64,000 nt of DNA. Origin: Brachybacterium massiliense. GTDB taxonomy: Bacteria; Actinomycetota; Actinomycetes; Actinomycetales; Dermabacteraceae. Under the pieces are notes generated by a model. It saw only the letters and a program-made list of their open reading frames with translations. It did no database searches and was not told where the DNA came from. Location: the NCBI RefSeq assembly GCF_900184245.1, contig NZ_FXXB01000008.1:186001-250000 (forward strand). Direction: 5' to 3'. Positions 22,377 through 31,544 of the stretch are shown one piece after another. The number at the start of each line of letters is the position of its first letter. Position 1 is the stretch's first letter. The translations under genes were made by a program, and so were the position numbers.

Positions 22377-23281
22377 CGGGCTCTGCGCGCGCCGGCGCAG
22401 GATCCTCCGGCGGCCGCCGGAGCGGGGGCGGTCGCCCGCAGCGTCGACGCAGCGCCTTCACCCCGCCGAAGCAGGTGCGGCTGCGGGACGGGACGGGCAG
22501 GCCTCTCGCCCCTGCACCTCAGGACGAGGACGGCCCGGACCTCCACCGTGAGGACGGAGAGCGCCTGCAGAAGGTGCTCGCCCGTGCCGGCTTCGGCTCT
22601 CGCCGGGCCTGCGAGACGCTGATCTCCTCCGGCCGCGTCCGCGTGGACGGCGAGGTGGTCCAGGAGCAGGGGATCCGCATCGACGTGGGCACCCAGGTGG
22701 TGCATGTGGACGGTCGCCGCCTCCAGCTGGACGAGAGCAAGCTGACCGTCGTGCTGAACAAGCCGCGCAAGGTGGTCTCCGCGATGAGCGATCCGGAGGG
22801 CAGGCGTGATCTCACCGAGTTCGCCGAGCGCTACCCGCACCGGCTCTACCACGTGGGACGCCTGGACTACGAGACCGAGGGCCTGCTGCTGCTGACCAAC
22901 GACGGCGAGCTCGCCCACCGCCTCACCCACCCCAGCTTCCAGGTCGAGAAGACCTACGTATGCCGCTTCGACGCGCCCGGCGGCCCTCCCCGCGGTCTGG
23001 TCAAGGCGCTGCGCGAAGGGGTCGAGCTCGAGGACGGACCCGCCCGCGCGGACCGTGCCCGTGTGCTCGCGCAGGACGGCCATGAGGCCGTGGTCGAGGT
23101 GACCCTCCACGAGGGCCGCAACCGGATCGTGCGGCGCATGTTCGCCTCCCAGGGCTTCGAGCTGACCTCGCTGATGCGCACCCGCATCGGCCCGGTGCTG
23201 CTGGATGATCTCGAGCCCGGCGGCACCCGTGAGCTCACCGACCGCGAGCTCGGCACCCTGATGTCGGAGCTCGGGCTGTGA
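22373..23281 (+). CDS. rluB: RluB-type 23S rRNA pseudouridine synthase
   Basis: The protein (302 residues from the GTG overlapping the parA stop) has a basic Gly/Arg-rich N-terminal tail, an S4 RNA-binding domain (GERLQKVLARAGFGSRRACE near 63-82) and the RsuA/RluB catalytic motif GRLDYETEGLLLLTNDG with its Asp near 163. It probably isomerises a uridine in the 23S rRNA peptidyl transferase region. The true start is the GTGA overlap; the frame upstream is an antisense or alternate-frame extension through parA. Confidence 0.92.
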   Translation: MTGSARAGAGSSGGRRSGGGRPQRRRSAFTPPKQVRLRDGTGRPLAPAPQDEDGPDLHREDGERLQKVLARAGFGSRRACETLISSGRVRVDGEVVQEQGIRIDVGTQVVHVDGRRLQLDESKLTVVLNKPRKVVSAMSDPEGRRDLTEFAERYPHRLYHVGRLDYETEGLLLLTNDGELAHRLTHPSFQVEKTYVCRFDAPGGPPRGLVKALREGVELEDGPARADRARVLAQDGHEAVVEVTLHEGRNRIVRRMFASQGFELTSLMRTRIGPVLLDDLEPGGTRELTDRELGTLMSELGL

Positions 23282-24387
23282 GCGGTCTCGTGCCCGCGAC
23301 GGTGCGGATCATCGGCACCGGCCTGATCGGCGGATCGCTCGGGATGGCGCTCGGCGCCGCGGGCGCGGACGTACAGGTCCAGGACATCTCCCCGGGCACC
23401 ACCGCCCTCGCCGTCGAGCTCGGCGTGGGCCGCGTCCCCGCACCCGGCGACCCCGATCCCGAGTTGGTGATCGTCGCAGCGCCCCCGGACGCCGCCGCCC
23501 AGCTGATCGCGGAGGCGCTGCGCACCTGGCCGAATGCGCTGGTCACCGATGCCGCGAGCGTCAAGGGGATCGTGCTCGACGGCGTCGCCCGCGCCGTCGA
23601 CCCCGAGATGCTCACCCGCTACATCGGCGCCCACCCGATGGCGGGACGGGAGATCTCGGGCGTGATCGCCGCACGCGGAGACCTCTTCCGCGGCCGCCCC
23701 TTCGTGGTGGTCCCGCACGCCACCACCGATCCCGAGGCAGTGGCCCTGCTGCAGGGGATCGCCACCGCGATCGGCTCCGTGCCGGTGGTGCTGCCCGCCG
23801 CCGAGCACGACACCGCCGTCGCCCATGTCTCCCACGTCCCCCAGGTGCTCTCGAGCCTGCTGGCCACCACGCTGCTGGATCCTGACGAGCGCGCCCTCGC
23901 GCTCGCGGGTCAGGGACTGCGCGACACCACCCGCATCGCGGATTCCGATCCGCGGCTGTGGGTCGAGATCCTCGGCGCCAACGCCGCGGCGGTGACCGCG
24001 GTGCTCGAGGGCGTGCGCGAGCGCATGGACGACGTCCTGGCGGCGCTCGCGACGATGCCCGGGGATCCTGACCCCGCCGTCGGTTCGAGGCGTGCCCTCG
24101 CGGAGCTGATCAGCGACGGCAACCGGGGCGTGCGCCGCATCCCCGGCAAGCACGGCGGCGCCTCGGACGCCTTCGCGACCGTCACCGTGCTGGTGCCCGA
24201 CCGTCCCGGTGAGCTCGGGCGCCTGTTCACCGAGATGGGCGAGATCGGGGTGAACCTCGAGGACTTCCGTCTCGAGCACAACTACGGCCGCCAGGTGGGC
24301 CTCGGGCACCTGTCCGTGGACGCCTCCCGTGAGGAGCTGCTCACCCGGGAGCTCTCCGCGAGGGGCTGGACCGTCGCGGAGTCCTGA
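23278..24387 (+). CDS. tyrA: Prephenate dehydrogenase
   Basis: TyrA makes 4-hydroxyphenylpyruvate for tyrosine. The 369-residue protein has an N-terminal NAD(P)-binding [15 protein letters not shown], the catalytic [10 protein letters not shown] near 121-130, and a C-terminal ACT domain ([16 protein letters not shown] near 301) that probably senses tyrosine. GTG overlaps the rluB stop by four bases. Confidence 0.93.
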   Translation: MSGLVPATVRIIGTGLIGGSLGMALGAAGADVQVQDISPGTTALAVELGVGRVPAPGDPDPELVIVAAPPDAAAQLIAEALRTWPNALVTDAASVKGIVLDGVARAVDPEMLTRYIGAHPMAGREISGVIAARGDLFRGRPFVVVPHATTDPEAVALLQGIATAIGSVPVVLPAAEHDTAVAHVSHVPQVLSSLLATTLLDPDERALALAGQGLRDTTRIADSDPRLWVEILGANAAAVTAVLEGVRERMDDVLAALATMPGDPDPAVGSRRALAELISDGNRGVRRIPGKHGGASDAFATVTVLVPDRPGELGRLFTEMGEIGVNLEDFRLEHNYGRQVGLGHLSVDASREELLTRELSARGWTVAES

Positions 24388-24407
24388 AACCCCCGTATCC
24401 TTGCCGG

Positions 24408-26654
24408 ATGCACACCAGCGCGCCGCACGACCCCACCTCCCCGGAGAGCACCGGCCCGGGCATCGCCATCGCGATCGACGGGCCCGCCGGATCGGGCAAG
24501 TCCACCGTCTCCCGGCTCCTGGCCGAGGCGCTCGAGGGCGGCATCCTCGATACCGGGGCGATGTACCGCGCTGTCGCCTGGTACTGCCTGGACCGCGGCG
24601 TCGATCTCACCGACCGTGAGGCCGTCGCGCAGGTCGCCGAGCAGCTGGACCTCGAGCTCGGCACCGACCCTGCCGGCGCGACCGTGGTCGTCTCCGGCAC
24701 CGACATCACCTCCGAGATCCGCACCGAGCGGATCTCGCAGCAGGTCTCGGCCGTCGCCACCAACACGCTGGTGCGCGCGATCCTCCAGGAGCGCCAGCGC
24801 GAGCTGCTGCACGCCACCGCCGCCGAGCGCGGCTTCTGCGTGGCCGAGGGACGCGACATCACCACGGTGGTGGCCCCCGACGCGCAGGTGCGCGTGCTGC
24901 TCATCGCCTCCGACGAGGAGCGGATGCGTCGCCGCGCCGCCGAGCTCCAGCTCGAGGACACCGAGGAGACCCGCCGGCGCATGGCCGATCAGGTGCTGCG
25001 CCGCGACCGTGACGACTCGACCGTCTCGGAGTTCCTCACCGCCGCCGAGGGCGTCGAGACCGTCGACACGACCGGTCTGAGCATCCCCGAGGTCGTCGAG
25101 TCGATCCTGATGCTGGTCGCCGCGGCGGAGACCGCCCAGGAGGAGGCCGAGCACGGCGAGGCCGAGCCCTATGCCGCTCCCGCGCGCGCGGCCGCGCCGT
25201 CGTCGGATTCCGACGGCGGCCCCACCGACGAGGAGATCGAGGCCGCGCTGCGTGCGGGCCTGCGCGACTACCAGCTCGACGACGAGGACCTGGCGCTGCT
25301 GACCGGGGAGGAGAGCGAGGAGCTCCTGCCCGAGGTCCAGCGCAATCTGCCCGTCGTCGCGGTGGTCGGCCGCCCCAACGTCGGGAAGTCCACGCTCGTC
25401 AACCGCATCCTGGGCCGTCGCGAGGCCGTGGTCGAGGACCGTCCAGGCGTGACCCGCGACCGCGTCTTCTACGAGGCCGAGTGGACCGGCAAGGACTTCT
25501 GGCTGGTGGACACCGGCGGCTGGGAGGATCGCGTCCAGGGGATCGCCTACCGCGTCGCCGAGCAGGCCGAGGTGGCCGTCTCGCTCGCGGACGTGGTGAT
25601 GTTCGTGGTCGATGCGAACGTCGGCATCACCACCACCGACGAGCAGCTGCTCAAGGTGCTGCGCAAGTCGAAGGTGCCGATCGTGCTGGTCGCCAACAAG
25701 GTCGACGACCAGCGCGGCGAGCTCGAGGCCGCGGCCCTGTGGAACCTCGGCCTGGGCGAGCCGTTCCCGGTCTCCGCGCTCCACGGCCGCGGCTCCGGCG
25801 ACCTGCTGGACGCCGTGCTCGCGGCGATGCCGGAGGAGGGGCGCGGCGCCCCCGCGGACCACGGTCCGCGCCGGGTGGCCCTGGTGGGCCGGCCCAACGT
25901 GGGCAAGTCCTCGCTGCTGAACCGCCTGGCGGGGGAGCGGCGCGTGGTGGTCGACGAGGTCGCCGGCACCACCCGCGATCCCGTGGACGAGAAGATCACC
26001 CTGGGAGGTCGCGAATGGACCTTCGTGGACACCGCCGGGATCCGTCGCCGCGTGCTCCAGTCCCAGGGCGCGGACTACTACGCCTCCCTGCGCACCCGTG
26101 CGGCGCTGGACCGCGCCGAGGTGGCGGTGGTGCTGCTCGAAGCCTCCGAGCCGATCTCGACCCAGGACCTGAAGATCATCGACATGGTGCTCGAGTCCGG
26201 GCGAGCCCTCGTGCTGGCCTTCAACAAGTGGGACCTGCTGGACGAGGAGCGCCACAAGGCCCTCGAGCGCGAGATCGAGCGGGACCTCGGCCACGTCGCC
26301 TGGGCTCCGCGGGTGAACATCTCCGCGCAGACGGGCCGTCATGCCGACAAGCTCGTGCCAGCGCTCGAGACGGCGCTGGAGTCCTGGGACCGGCGCATCG
26401 CCACCGGGCGCCTGAACGCCTTCCTGGGCCAGCTGGTCGCCGCCCATCCGCATCCCGTGCGCGGCGGCAAGCAGCCCCGGATCCTGTTCGCGACGCAGGC
26501 CCGCACCCGTCCGCCGCGCTTCGTCATCTTCGCCAGCGGATTCCTCGAGCACGGGTATCGCCGCTTCATCGAGCGCCGCCTGCGCGAGGACTTCGACTTC
26601 CCCGGTTCCCCGATCGTGATCGGGGTGCGGATCCGGGAGAAGCGGCGCCGCTGA
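24408..26654 (+). CDS. cmk-der: Cytidylate kinase / GTPase Der fusion
   Basis: A single frame of 748 residues joins CMP kinase (P-loop [16 protein letters not shown] near 22-37; [10 protein letters not shown] near 48; [10 protein letters not shown] near 147) to the double GTPase Der/EngA (first G domain [10 protein letters not shown] near 319, DTGGW near 367; second [10 protein letters not shown] near 494; KH-like C-terminal domain). Der assists 50S subunit assembly. An acidic linker of about 70 residues separates the parts. This bifunctional form is known in some Micrococcales. TATCCT at 24396-24401 lies 6 bases before the ATG, so the transcript is probably leaderless. Confidence 0.96.
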   Translation: MHTSAPHDPTSPESTGPGIAIAIDGPAGSGKSTVSRLLAEALEGGILDTGAMYRAVAWYCLDRGVDLTDREAVAQVAEQLDLELGTDPAGATVVVSGTDITSEIRTERISQQVSAVATNTLVRAILQERQRELLHATAAERGFCVAEGRDITTVVAPDAQVRVLLIASDEERMRRRAAELQLEDTEETRRRMADQVLRRDRDDSTVSEFLTAAEGVETVDTTGLSIPEVVESILMLVAAAETAQEEAEHGEAEPYAAPARAAAPSSDSDGGPTDEEIEAALRAGLRDYQLDDEDLALLTGEESEELLPEVQRNLPVVAVVGRPNVGKSTLVNRILGRREAVVEDRPGVTRDRVFYEAEWTGKDFWLVDTGGWEDRVQGIAYRVAEQAEVAVSLADVVMFVVDANVGITTTDEQLLKVLRKSKVPIVLVANKVDDQRGELEAAALWNLGLGEPFPVSALHGRGSGDLLDAVLAAMPEEGRGAPADHGPRRVALVGRPNVGKSSLLNRLAGERRVVVDEVAGTTRDPVDEKITLGGREWTFVDTAGIRRRVLQSQGADYYASLRTRAALDRAEVAVVLLEASEPISTQDLKIIDMVLESGRALVLAFNKWDLLDEERHKALEREIERDLGHVAWAPRVNISAQTGRHADKLVPALETALESWDRRIATGRLNAFLGQLVAAHPHPVRGGKQPRILFATQARTRPPRFVIFASGFLEHGYRRFIERRLREDFDFPGSPIVIGVRIREKRRR

Positions 26655-26708
26655 GACGCGCAGCGCCCAAGGTGCGAGGGCCCCTTGCGACGACGTATCG
26701 TGGGGTCC

Positions 26709-27305
26709 ATGAGTACTCCCGGTGACAACGGCTCCTGGAACCCCCAGGGCCACGAGAACGGCGCCCCGCAGGACCCCTACGCGCAGCCGCAGCAGGACCC
26801 GTGGGCCCAGCCGCCCGGCGCACAGGACGCCTACGGCCAGCAGGATCCGTACGGTCAGCAGCCCGCCACCGGGCAGGCCCCCTTCGGCCAGCCGGATCCC
26901 TACGGCCAGCCCTCGGTGAACTCAGCCTCGGACCCGTACGGCCCGGGCCAGCAGGCCTGGTCCCCGGCGCCGGGCTCCGGCCCCTCGGCCTCCGACCCCT
27001 ACGCCCAGGACGGCGCCGCCTACGGCCAGCCCAGCGCCGGTCAGCAGCCCTATGCCGAGGGTGCGACAGCTCCTGCGGGAGAGCCGCAGAGCCGGCTCGT
27101 CGTCGGCCTGCTCGGCATCTTCCTCGGCGGCTTCGGCGTGCACCGCTTCCTGCTGGGGTACACCACGATCGGCATCATCCAGATCGCCGTCACGGTGCTC
27201 ACCTGCGGCTTCGGTGCCTGGTGGGGCCTGGTCGAGGGCATCATGGTGCTCGCCAAGGCACAGGCCTTCGAGCGCGATGCGCACGGTCGCCCGCTGAGGG
27301 ACTGA
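26709..27305 (+). CDS. TM2 domain protein with Gln/Pro/Tyr-rich N-terminus
   Basis: The 198-residue product begins with about 110 residues of low-complexity sequence built from repeats such as DPYGQ and QQDPYG. A TM2 domain follows (VVGLLGIFLGGFGVHRFLLG near 137-156, then a second helix ending in WWGLVEGIMVLAK). TM2 proteins are small membrane proteins of unknown role. The ATG at 26709 is chosen because TATCGT lies 7 bases upstream as a likely -10. It stands alone downstream of cmk-der. Confidence 0.85.
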   Translation: MSTPGDNGSWNPQGHENGAPQDPYAQPQQDPWAQPPGAQDAYGQQDPYGQQPATGQAPFGQPDPYGQPSVNSASDPYGPGQQAWSPAPGSGPSASDPYAQDGAAYGQPSAGQQPYAEGATAPAGEPQSRLVVGLLGIFLGGFGVHRFLLGYTTIGIIQIAVTVLTCGFGAWWGLVEGIMVLAKAQAFERDAHGRPLRD

Positions 27306-27339
27306 CTTCTCCCACCGATCGAGCGACAAGGATCCCGGA

Positions 27340-27633
27340 ATGATGAGCTATCAACCCCAGGCACCGCTGAAGGACCGCGGCTCGCTCCAGACCAGCGCCA
27401 TACTCCTGATCGTCGTCGGGTTCCTGTGCGGCGGCACGGTCCCGGCCATCTTCGGCATCATCGCCCTGGTGCAGCTGGACTCCGATCCGCACATGGCGCA
27501 GAAGATGAACAAGGTGGGTTGGATCATCTTCTGGGTGACGTTCGCCCTGATCATCTTGTTCCTGATCGTGTACGTGGTGTTCATGGTGATCATCTTCGGC
27601 GCGGCCACCCTGCCGTTCCTGATGGGCGGCTGA
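27340..27633 (+). CDS. Small two-helix membrane protein
   Basis: The 97-residue product has two strong hydrophobic segments (about 20-45 and 62-94) joined by a short charged loop (QLDSDPHMAQKMNK). This resembles the CD225/DUF4190 type of small membrane protein in which the loop faces the cytosol. The family assignment is tentative. Start codons ATG 27340 and 27343 are both possible after AAGGA. It lies 34 bases after the TM2 gene and may share its transcript. Confidence 0.75.
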   Translation: MMSYQPQAPLKDRGSLQTSAILLIVVGFLCGGTVPAIFGIIALVQLDSDPHMAQKMNKVGWIIFWVTFALIILFLIVYVVFMVIIFGAATLPFLMGG

Positions 27634-27677
27634 CGCCCCACCTCCCCGACACGTCCGTCCCGCACCGAGGAGCAGCG

Positions 27678-28154
27678 ATCACCGCCCCCGACTTCGTCCT
27701 CTCCCTCCGCGAGCGCATCGGGCACGACCTGCTGTGGATGCCCGGCGTCTCCGCCGTGGTCATGGACCGTTCGCGGCGCAGGGTCCTCGCGGTGCGTCGC
27801 AGCGACAACGGCACCTGGACCCCCGTCACCGGGATCATCGATCCCGGTGAGCAGCCCGCCCAGGCGGCGGTGCGCGAGGTCGCCGAGGAGGCGGGCATCG
27901 ACTGCACCCCGCTGCGCCTGCTCGAGGTGCGCAGCCTCCCGCCCGTGGTGCACCCCAACGGCGACCATGCCCAGTACCTCGACCTGTGCTTCCTGTGCGA
28001 GGCGCAGGACGATGCGGCGCCCTATCCGGCCGACGGCGAGAACACCGAGGCGCGCTGGTTCCCCCTCGAAGCCCCGCCTCCGATGAACGAACGCTTCACC
28101 GCACAGCTGGCGCTCGCCCTCGAGGACCGGCCCGAGGCGCGCTTCCGGCGATGA
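27678..28154 (+). CDS. NUDIX hydrolase with apparent ATC start codon
   Basis: The Nudix box GIIDPGEQPAQAAVREVAEEAGI is clear near 54-76, and the N-terminal TAPDFVLSLRERIGHDLLW is what actinobacterial relatives show just after their start. No ATG, GTG or TTG lies in frame near that point: the first ATG (27738) would delete 20 conserved residues. GAGGAG at 27667-27672 stands 5 bases before ATC 27678, which is therefore the likely initiation codon. The product (158 residues) probably hydrolyses a nucleoside diphosphate derivative; the substrate is unknown. Confidence 0.8.
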   Translation: MTAPDFVLSLRERIGHDLLWMPGVSAVVMDRSRRRVLAVRRSDNGTWTPVTGIIDPGEQPAQAAVREVAEEAGIDCTPLRLLEVRSLPPVVHPNGDHAQYLDLCFLCEAQDDAAPYPADGENTEARWFPLEAPPPMNERFTAQLALALEDRPEARFRR

Positions 28155-28777
28155 GGCGCCCCGATCCCCTTCCCGGCACCAGGGTGCGGATCGCTCTGAG
28201 CGACGCCCCCGGCGACAGCGCCGAGGTGCGCGTGATCGCCGCGCCGCGCCGGGACATGGCGCGCGCGGGAGCTCTCAGCCGGCCCCTGCAGCCCTTCGCC
28301 GACGCCCTCCTGGTGGATGTCCGGGTGGGGGAGCAGGTGCTGCTCCCTGGCGCCTGGGTGCAGCCCGAGGTGCTCGAGAGGGGCACCCCGCTCGCCCCCA
28401 CGACCGTCACCGCCGCGGATCTGCGACCGCCTGCCGTGATCGCCGGACCCGCCGAGGACGCCGCCCTGCACTGGGGGGAGACGGTCTGGCCGCTGGACCT
28501 CGGGGGCGTCGTCTCGATCCCCGAGGCCGCCCGCGCGGACCCCCATCCGCTCTCGCGGCTGCGGCGCCTGGTCATGGTCGCGGCCGGTCGGCGCGATGAG
28601 GTGGGGCTGACGCTGTGGCGCTCGGAGGACTTCGAGATCCCGTGGCAGGACGTGCGTCTGCTGCCGCGCGCCACCTCCTGGTTCGAGCTCGCGCAGGTGC
28701 CCGCAGGCATGCGCTACGCCGACGCGGAGCGGGCCCAGGCGGTGGGCAGGGCTCGGACCCGACGGTCGGCGCTCTGA
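28151..28777 (+). CDS. Hypothetical protein
   Basis: The 208-residue product is not recognised. ATG 28151 overlaps the NUDIX stop by four bases, so the two are coupled. It has no signal peptide or membrane helix, is rich in Ala, Pro and Arg, and shows no Cys. Residues 150-190 contain a Trp-rich stretch (LTLWRSEDFEIPWQD). The codon bias fits a real gene. Confidence 0.65.
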   Translation: MRRPDPLPGTRVRIALSDAPGDSAEVRVIAAPRRDMARAGALSRPLQPFADALLVDVRVGEQVLLPGAWVQPEVLERGTPLAPTTVTAADLRPPAVIAGPAEDAALHWGETVWPLDLGGVVSIPEAARADPHPLSRLRRLVMVAAGRRDEVGLTLWRSEDFEIPWQDVRLLPRATSWFELAQVPAGMRYADAERAQAVGRARTRRSAL

Positions 28778-28832
28778 CCTCACTTTCTGCCGACTCGCCG
28801 AGGCCGACAGCGGAGGATCCCGGAACCCGGGC

Positions 28833-29520
28833 ACCATCCGGATCGCCTTCCAGCAGTTCGGCTCCGGCACGATCAAGCAGGAGTGGATCTCCACCGCCGC
28901 CCAGGAGTTCTCCGCCGAGCACCCCGAGCTCGTGGTCGAGCTGGTGCCGATCGTGGCCTCGGAGAACGACTACTTCACCAAGAACGAGCTGCTGATGAGC
29001 TCTCCCCGCACGAGCCCGGATCTGGTCTACGAGGACTCCTTCATCCTGCTCTTGGACGTGGGCGCGGGATACCTCCAGCCGATCACGGACCTGGTGGAGG
29101 GCTTCGAGCACTGGGACGACATCGCCGAGGCGTCCAAGGACGCGGTCACCGGCGAAGGGGTTCATGGACGGTGTTCCGGTGGAGATCGAGGAGTCGGCCT
29201 GGACCGAGGGGGCGGGGGTGCTGCGGGCCCTGTGGTCGGTGGTGCTGCCGCTGATGCGCTCGGGCCTGGCCGTCGCCACGATCTTCACCTTCGTGACCAT
29301 GTGGGGGAACTTCTTCGTCCCCTTCATGCTCCTGCTCAGCCCGGAGAACCTGCCCGCAGCGGTGACGCTGTACACGTTCTCCTCCCAGTACGGGCAGGTC
29401 GCCTACGGCCAGCTCGCCGCCTTCTCGATCTTCTACTCGATCCCGGTGGTGGTGCTGTACCTGTTCCTGGGCCGCACCCTCGGCCAGGGCTTCGCCGCCG
29501 CGGGCGGTGTGAAGGGCTGA
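28833..29520 (+). pseudogene. Sugar ABC transporter remnant (binding protein fused to permease by deletion)
   Basis: From 28833 to about 29154 the frame matches the N-terminal part of a sugar ABC solute-binding protein (TIRIAFQQFGSG, then QEFSAEHPELVVELVPI), but its signal peptide and lipobox are missing. At about 29154 similarity jumps, in another frame, to the C-terminal third of a MalG-type permease (the EAA-loop stretch IEESAWTEGAGVLRALWSVV and GQGFAAAGGVKG at the end). One internal deletion of a binding protein-permease operon explains both ends. No functional product is expected. Confidence 0.8.
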
Positions 29521-29636
29521 CCCGCGCACCATGCGGCCCTCGGGCGCCGTGCCGCCGACCGTTCGTACGGATCACGGCGGCACGGCGCCCGCAGGCCATA
29601 TCGTGAAACGGTCACGTCGGCCATGAAGGAGCTGAG

Positions 29637-30575
29637 ATGAGCGAGCCCGCACCCACGCCGAGCACCCTGTCCCCGGAGGTCGCGCAGGCGGCCCGAGACC
29701 TCTCCACGCGGGACGGAGAGCCCGCCTTCCCCGAGCAGGACCAGCAGCCGCCCGGCCTGACCGCGCCGATGGAGCCGGTGCCCGACCACGGCGAGCGCAG
29801 CTATGTCGGGCACGGCCGCCTGGAGGGGCTGACCGCCCTGATCACCGGCGGGGACTCGGGCATCGGGCGCGCGGTCGCGATCGCCTACGCCCGGGAGGGC
29901 GCCGACGTCGCGATCTCCTATCTCCCCGAGGAGCAGGAGGATGCCGAGCAGACCCGGCACTGGATCGAGGAGGCCGGCCGGCGCGCCCTGTTGCTGCCCG
30001 GGGACATCCGCGACGAGCAGCTGGCCCGCTCGCTGGTGACACGGACGGTCGAGGAACTGGGCGGGCTGGACATCCTGGTCAACAACGCGGCCTTCCAGTG
30101 GGGACGTGCGGAGCCCGCAGGTCTGGACGGCATCGAGTCCGCCCGCCTGCACCGCACGCTGACCACGAACCTCGAGGCGCTGTTCTGGATCACCCAGGAG
30201 GCGGCGCGCCACCTGGGGGAGGGAGCGAGCGTGATCAACTGCTCCTCGATCCAGAGCTACGATCCCTCGGTCCCGCTGATGGACTACGCCGCCACGAAGG
30301 CCGCGATCAACAACGTCACGGTCAACCTCGCCTCCGATCTCGGGCCGCGAGGCATCCGGGTGAACGCCGTGGCGCCCGGACCGATCTGGACGCCGCTGAA
30401 CGTGGCGACCCGGGTGAGCGAGGACTACGTCGAGTTCGGGGCCAACACGCCGCTGGGACGCGCCGGGCAGCCGTCGGAGGTGGCGGGGGCGTTCGTGTTC
30501 CTGGCCAGCCCCGCCGAGGCGAGCTACGTCTCCGGCACCGTGCTCGGCGTGACGGGCGGCCGCCCGGTCTTCTGA
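29637..30575 (+). CDS. SDR-family oxidoreductase (YhdF/general-stress type)
   Basis: The 312-residue protein has an N-terminal extension of about 60 residues, then the Rossmann motif ITGGDSGIGRA near 68-78, NNAAF near 150, the catalytic Ser in NCSSIQSY and YAATK near 221-225. The extension ending in HGERSYVGHGRLEG is typical of the SDR subgroup found with general stress genes. The ATG follows AAGGAG. The substrate is unknown; family members are often alcohol or glucose dehydrogenases. Confidence 0.88.
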   Translation: MSEPAPTPSTLSPEVAQAARDLSTRDGEPAFPEQDQQPPGLTAPMEPVPDHGERSYVGHGRLEGLTALITGGDSGIGRAVAIAYAREGADVAISYLPEEQEDAEQTRHWIEEAGRRALLLPGDIRDEQLARSLVTRTVEELGGLDILVNNAAFQWGRAEPAGLDGIESARLHRTLTTNLEALFWITQEAARHLGEGASVINCSSIQSYDPSVPLMDYAATKAAINNVTVNLASDLGPRGIRVNAVAPGPIWTPLNVATRVSEDYVEFGANTPLGRAGQPSEVAGAFVFLASPAEASYVSGTVLGVTGGRPVF

Positions 30576-30591
30576 GCGCGGTCGGCGGCGG

Positions 30592-31488
30592 TCAGCGGAA
30601 GATGACCGTGCGGGTGCCGTCCAGCAGCACCCGCGACTGCGCGAACCAGGCCACGGCCTGGCGCAGGGTGCGCGCCTCCGCGTCCTGGCCGATCGCCATC
30701 AGCTCCTTGGGCGAGCGGGTGTGGTCCACCCGGATCACGTCCTGCTCGATGATCGGGCCCTCGTCCAGGTCGTCGGTGACGAAGTGGGCCGTCGCGCCGA
30801 TCTGCTTCACGCCGCGCGCATGCGCCTGCCGGTAGGGGTTCGCCCCCTTGAAGCCGGGCAGGAAGGAGTGATGGATGTTGATGCAGCGCCCGGCGAGCTC
30901 CGCACAGAGCTCGGGGGAGAGGATCTGCATGTAGCGGGCCAGCACCACCAGCTCGATGTCGTGCTCGATCACGGCCTCGCGGATCCGCGCCTCGAACGCC
31001 TCCTTCGCGCCCTCGCCCTTGGTGGGCAGGTGCTCGAAGGGGACCTCGTAGAACGCGGCCAGACGCTCCAGGGTGGGGTGGTTGGCCAGGATCAGCGGCA
31101 CCTCGATCGGAAGGTTCCCGGAGTCGACCTGGAAGAGCAGGTCGTTGACGCAGTGCTTCGCCGTGGAGCCGAGCACGAGGGTGCGCACCGGGCGGCCCAC
31201 CAGGTCGACCCGATGCTCGAGGTCGAAGCGTTCGACCACCGGGGCCAGCGCCTGCTCGAACTCCTCGAGGCTCGCCGCCGTGAGCACCTGCAGGCGCAGG
31301 TAGAAGCGGTGGGTGGTGCCGCTCTCGAACTGGCGGGACTCGGTGATGTTCCCCTCGATCTCCACGATCGCTCCGGTCACCGCGTGGACGATGCCGGGAC
31401 CGTCCTCGCACACCACCGTGAGGACGTACTCGTTGTGCGCCGATGACGAGGCGGGAGAGGTCTGGGGGAGAGGGGTCGCACTGCTCAT
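30592..31488 (-). CDS. purU: Formyltetrahydrofolate deformylase
   Basis: PurU hydrolyses 10-formyl-THF to THF and formate, balancing one-carbon pools. The 298-residue protein has an N-terminal ACT domain (LTVVCEDGPGIVHAVTG near 23-39) and a formyltransferase domain with the catalytic NIHHSFLPGFKGANPY near 224 and ATAHFVTDDLDEGPII near 251. It is convergent with the SDR gene, separated by 16 bases. Confidence 0.93.
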   Translation of the reverse strand: MSSATPLPQTSPASSSAHNEYVLTVVCEDGPGIVHAVTGAIVEIEGNITESRQFESGTTHRFYLRLQVLTAASLEEFEQALAPVVERFDLEHRVDLVGRPVRTLVLGSTAKHCVNDLLFQVDSGNLPIEVPLILANHPTLERLAAFYEVPFEHLPTKGEGAKEAFEARIREAVIEHDIELVVLARYMQILSPELCAELAGRCINIHHSFLPGFKGANPYRQAHARGVKQIGATAHFVTDDLDEGPIIEQDVIRVDHTRSPKELMAIGQDAEARTLRQAVAWFAQSRVLLDGTRTVIFR

Positions 31489-31544
31489 GAGGACATCCTA
31501 GGAACTGTGCGAGCCGCGCTGCGCCTCCGTCCGGGCGGGGTTGC

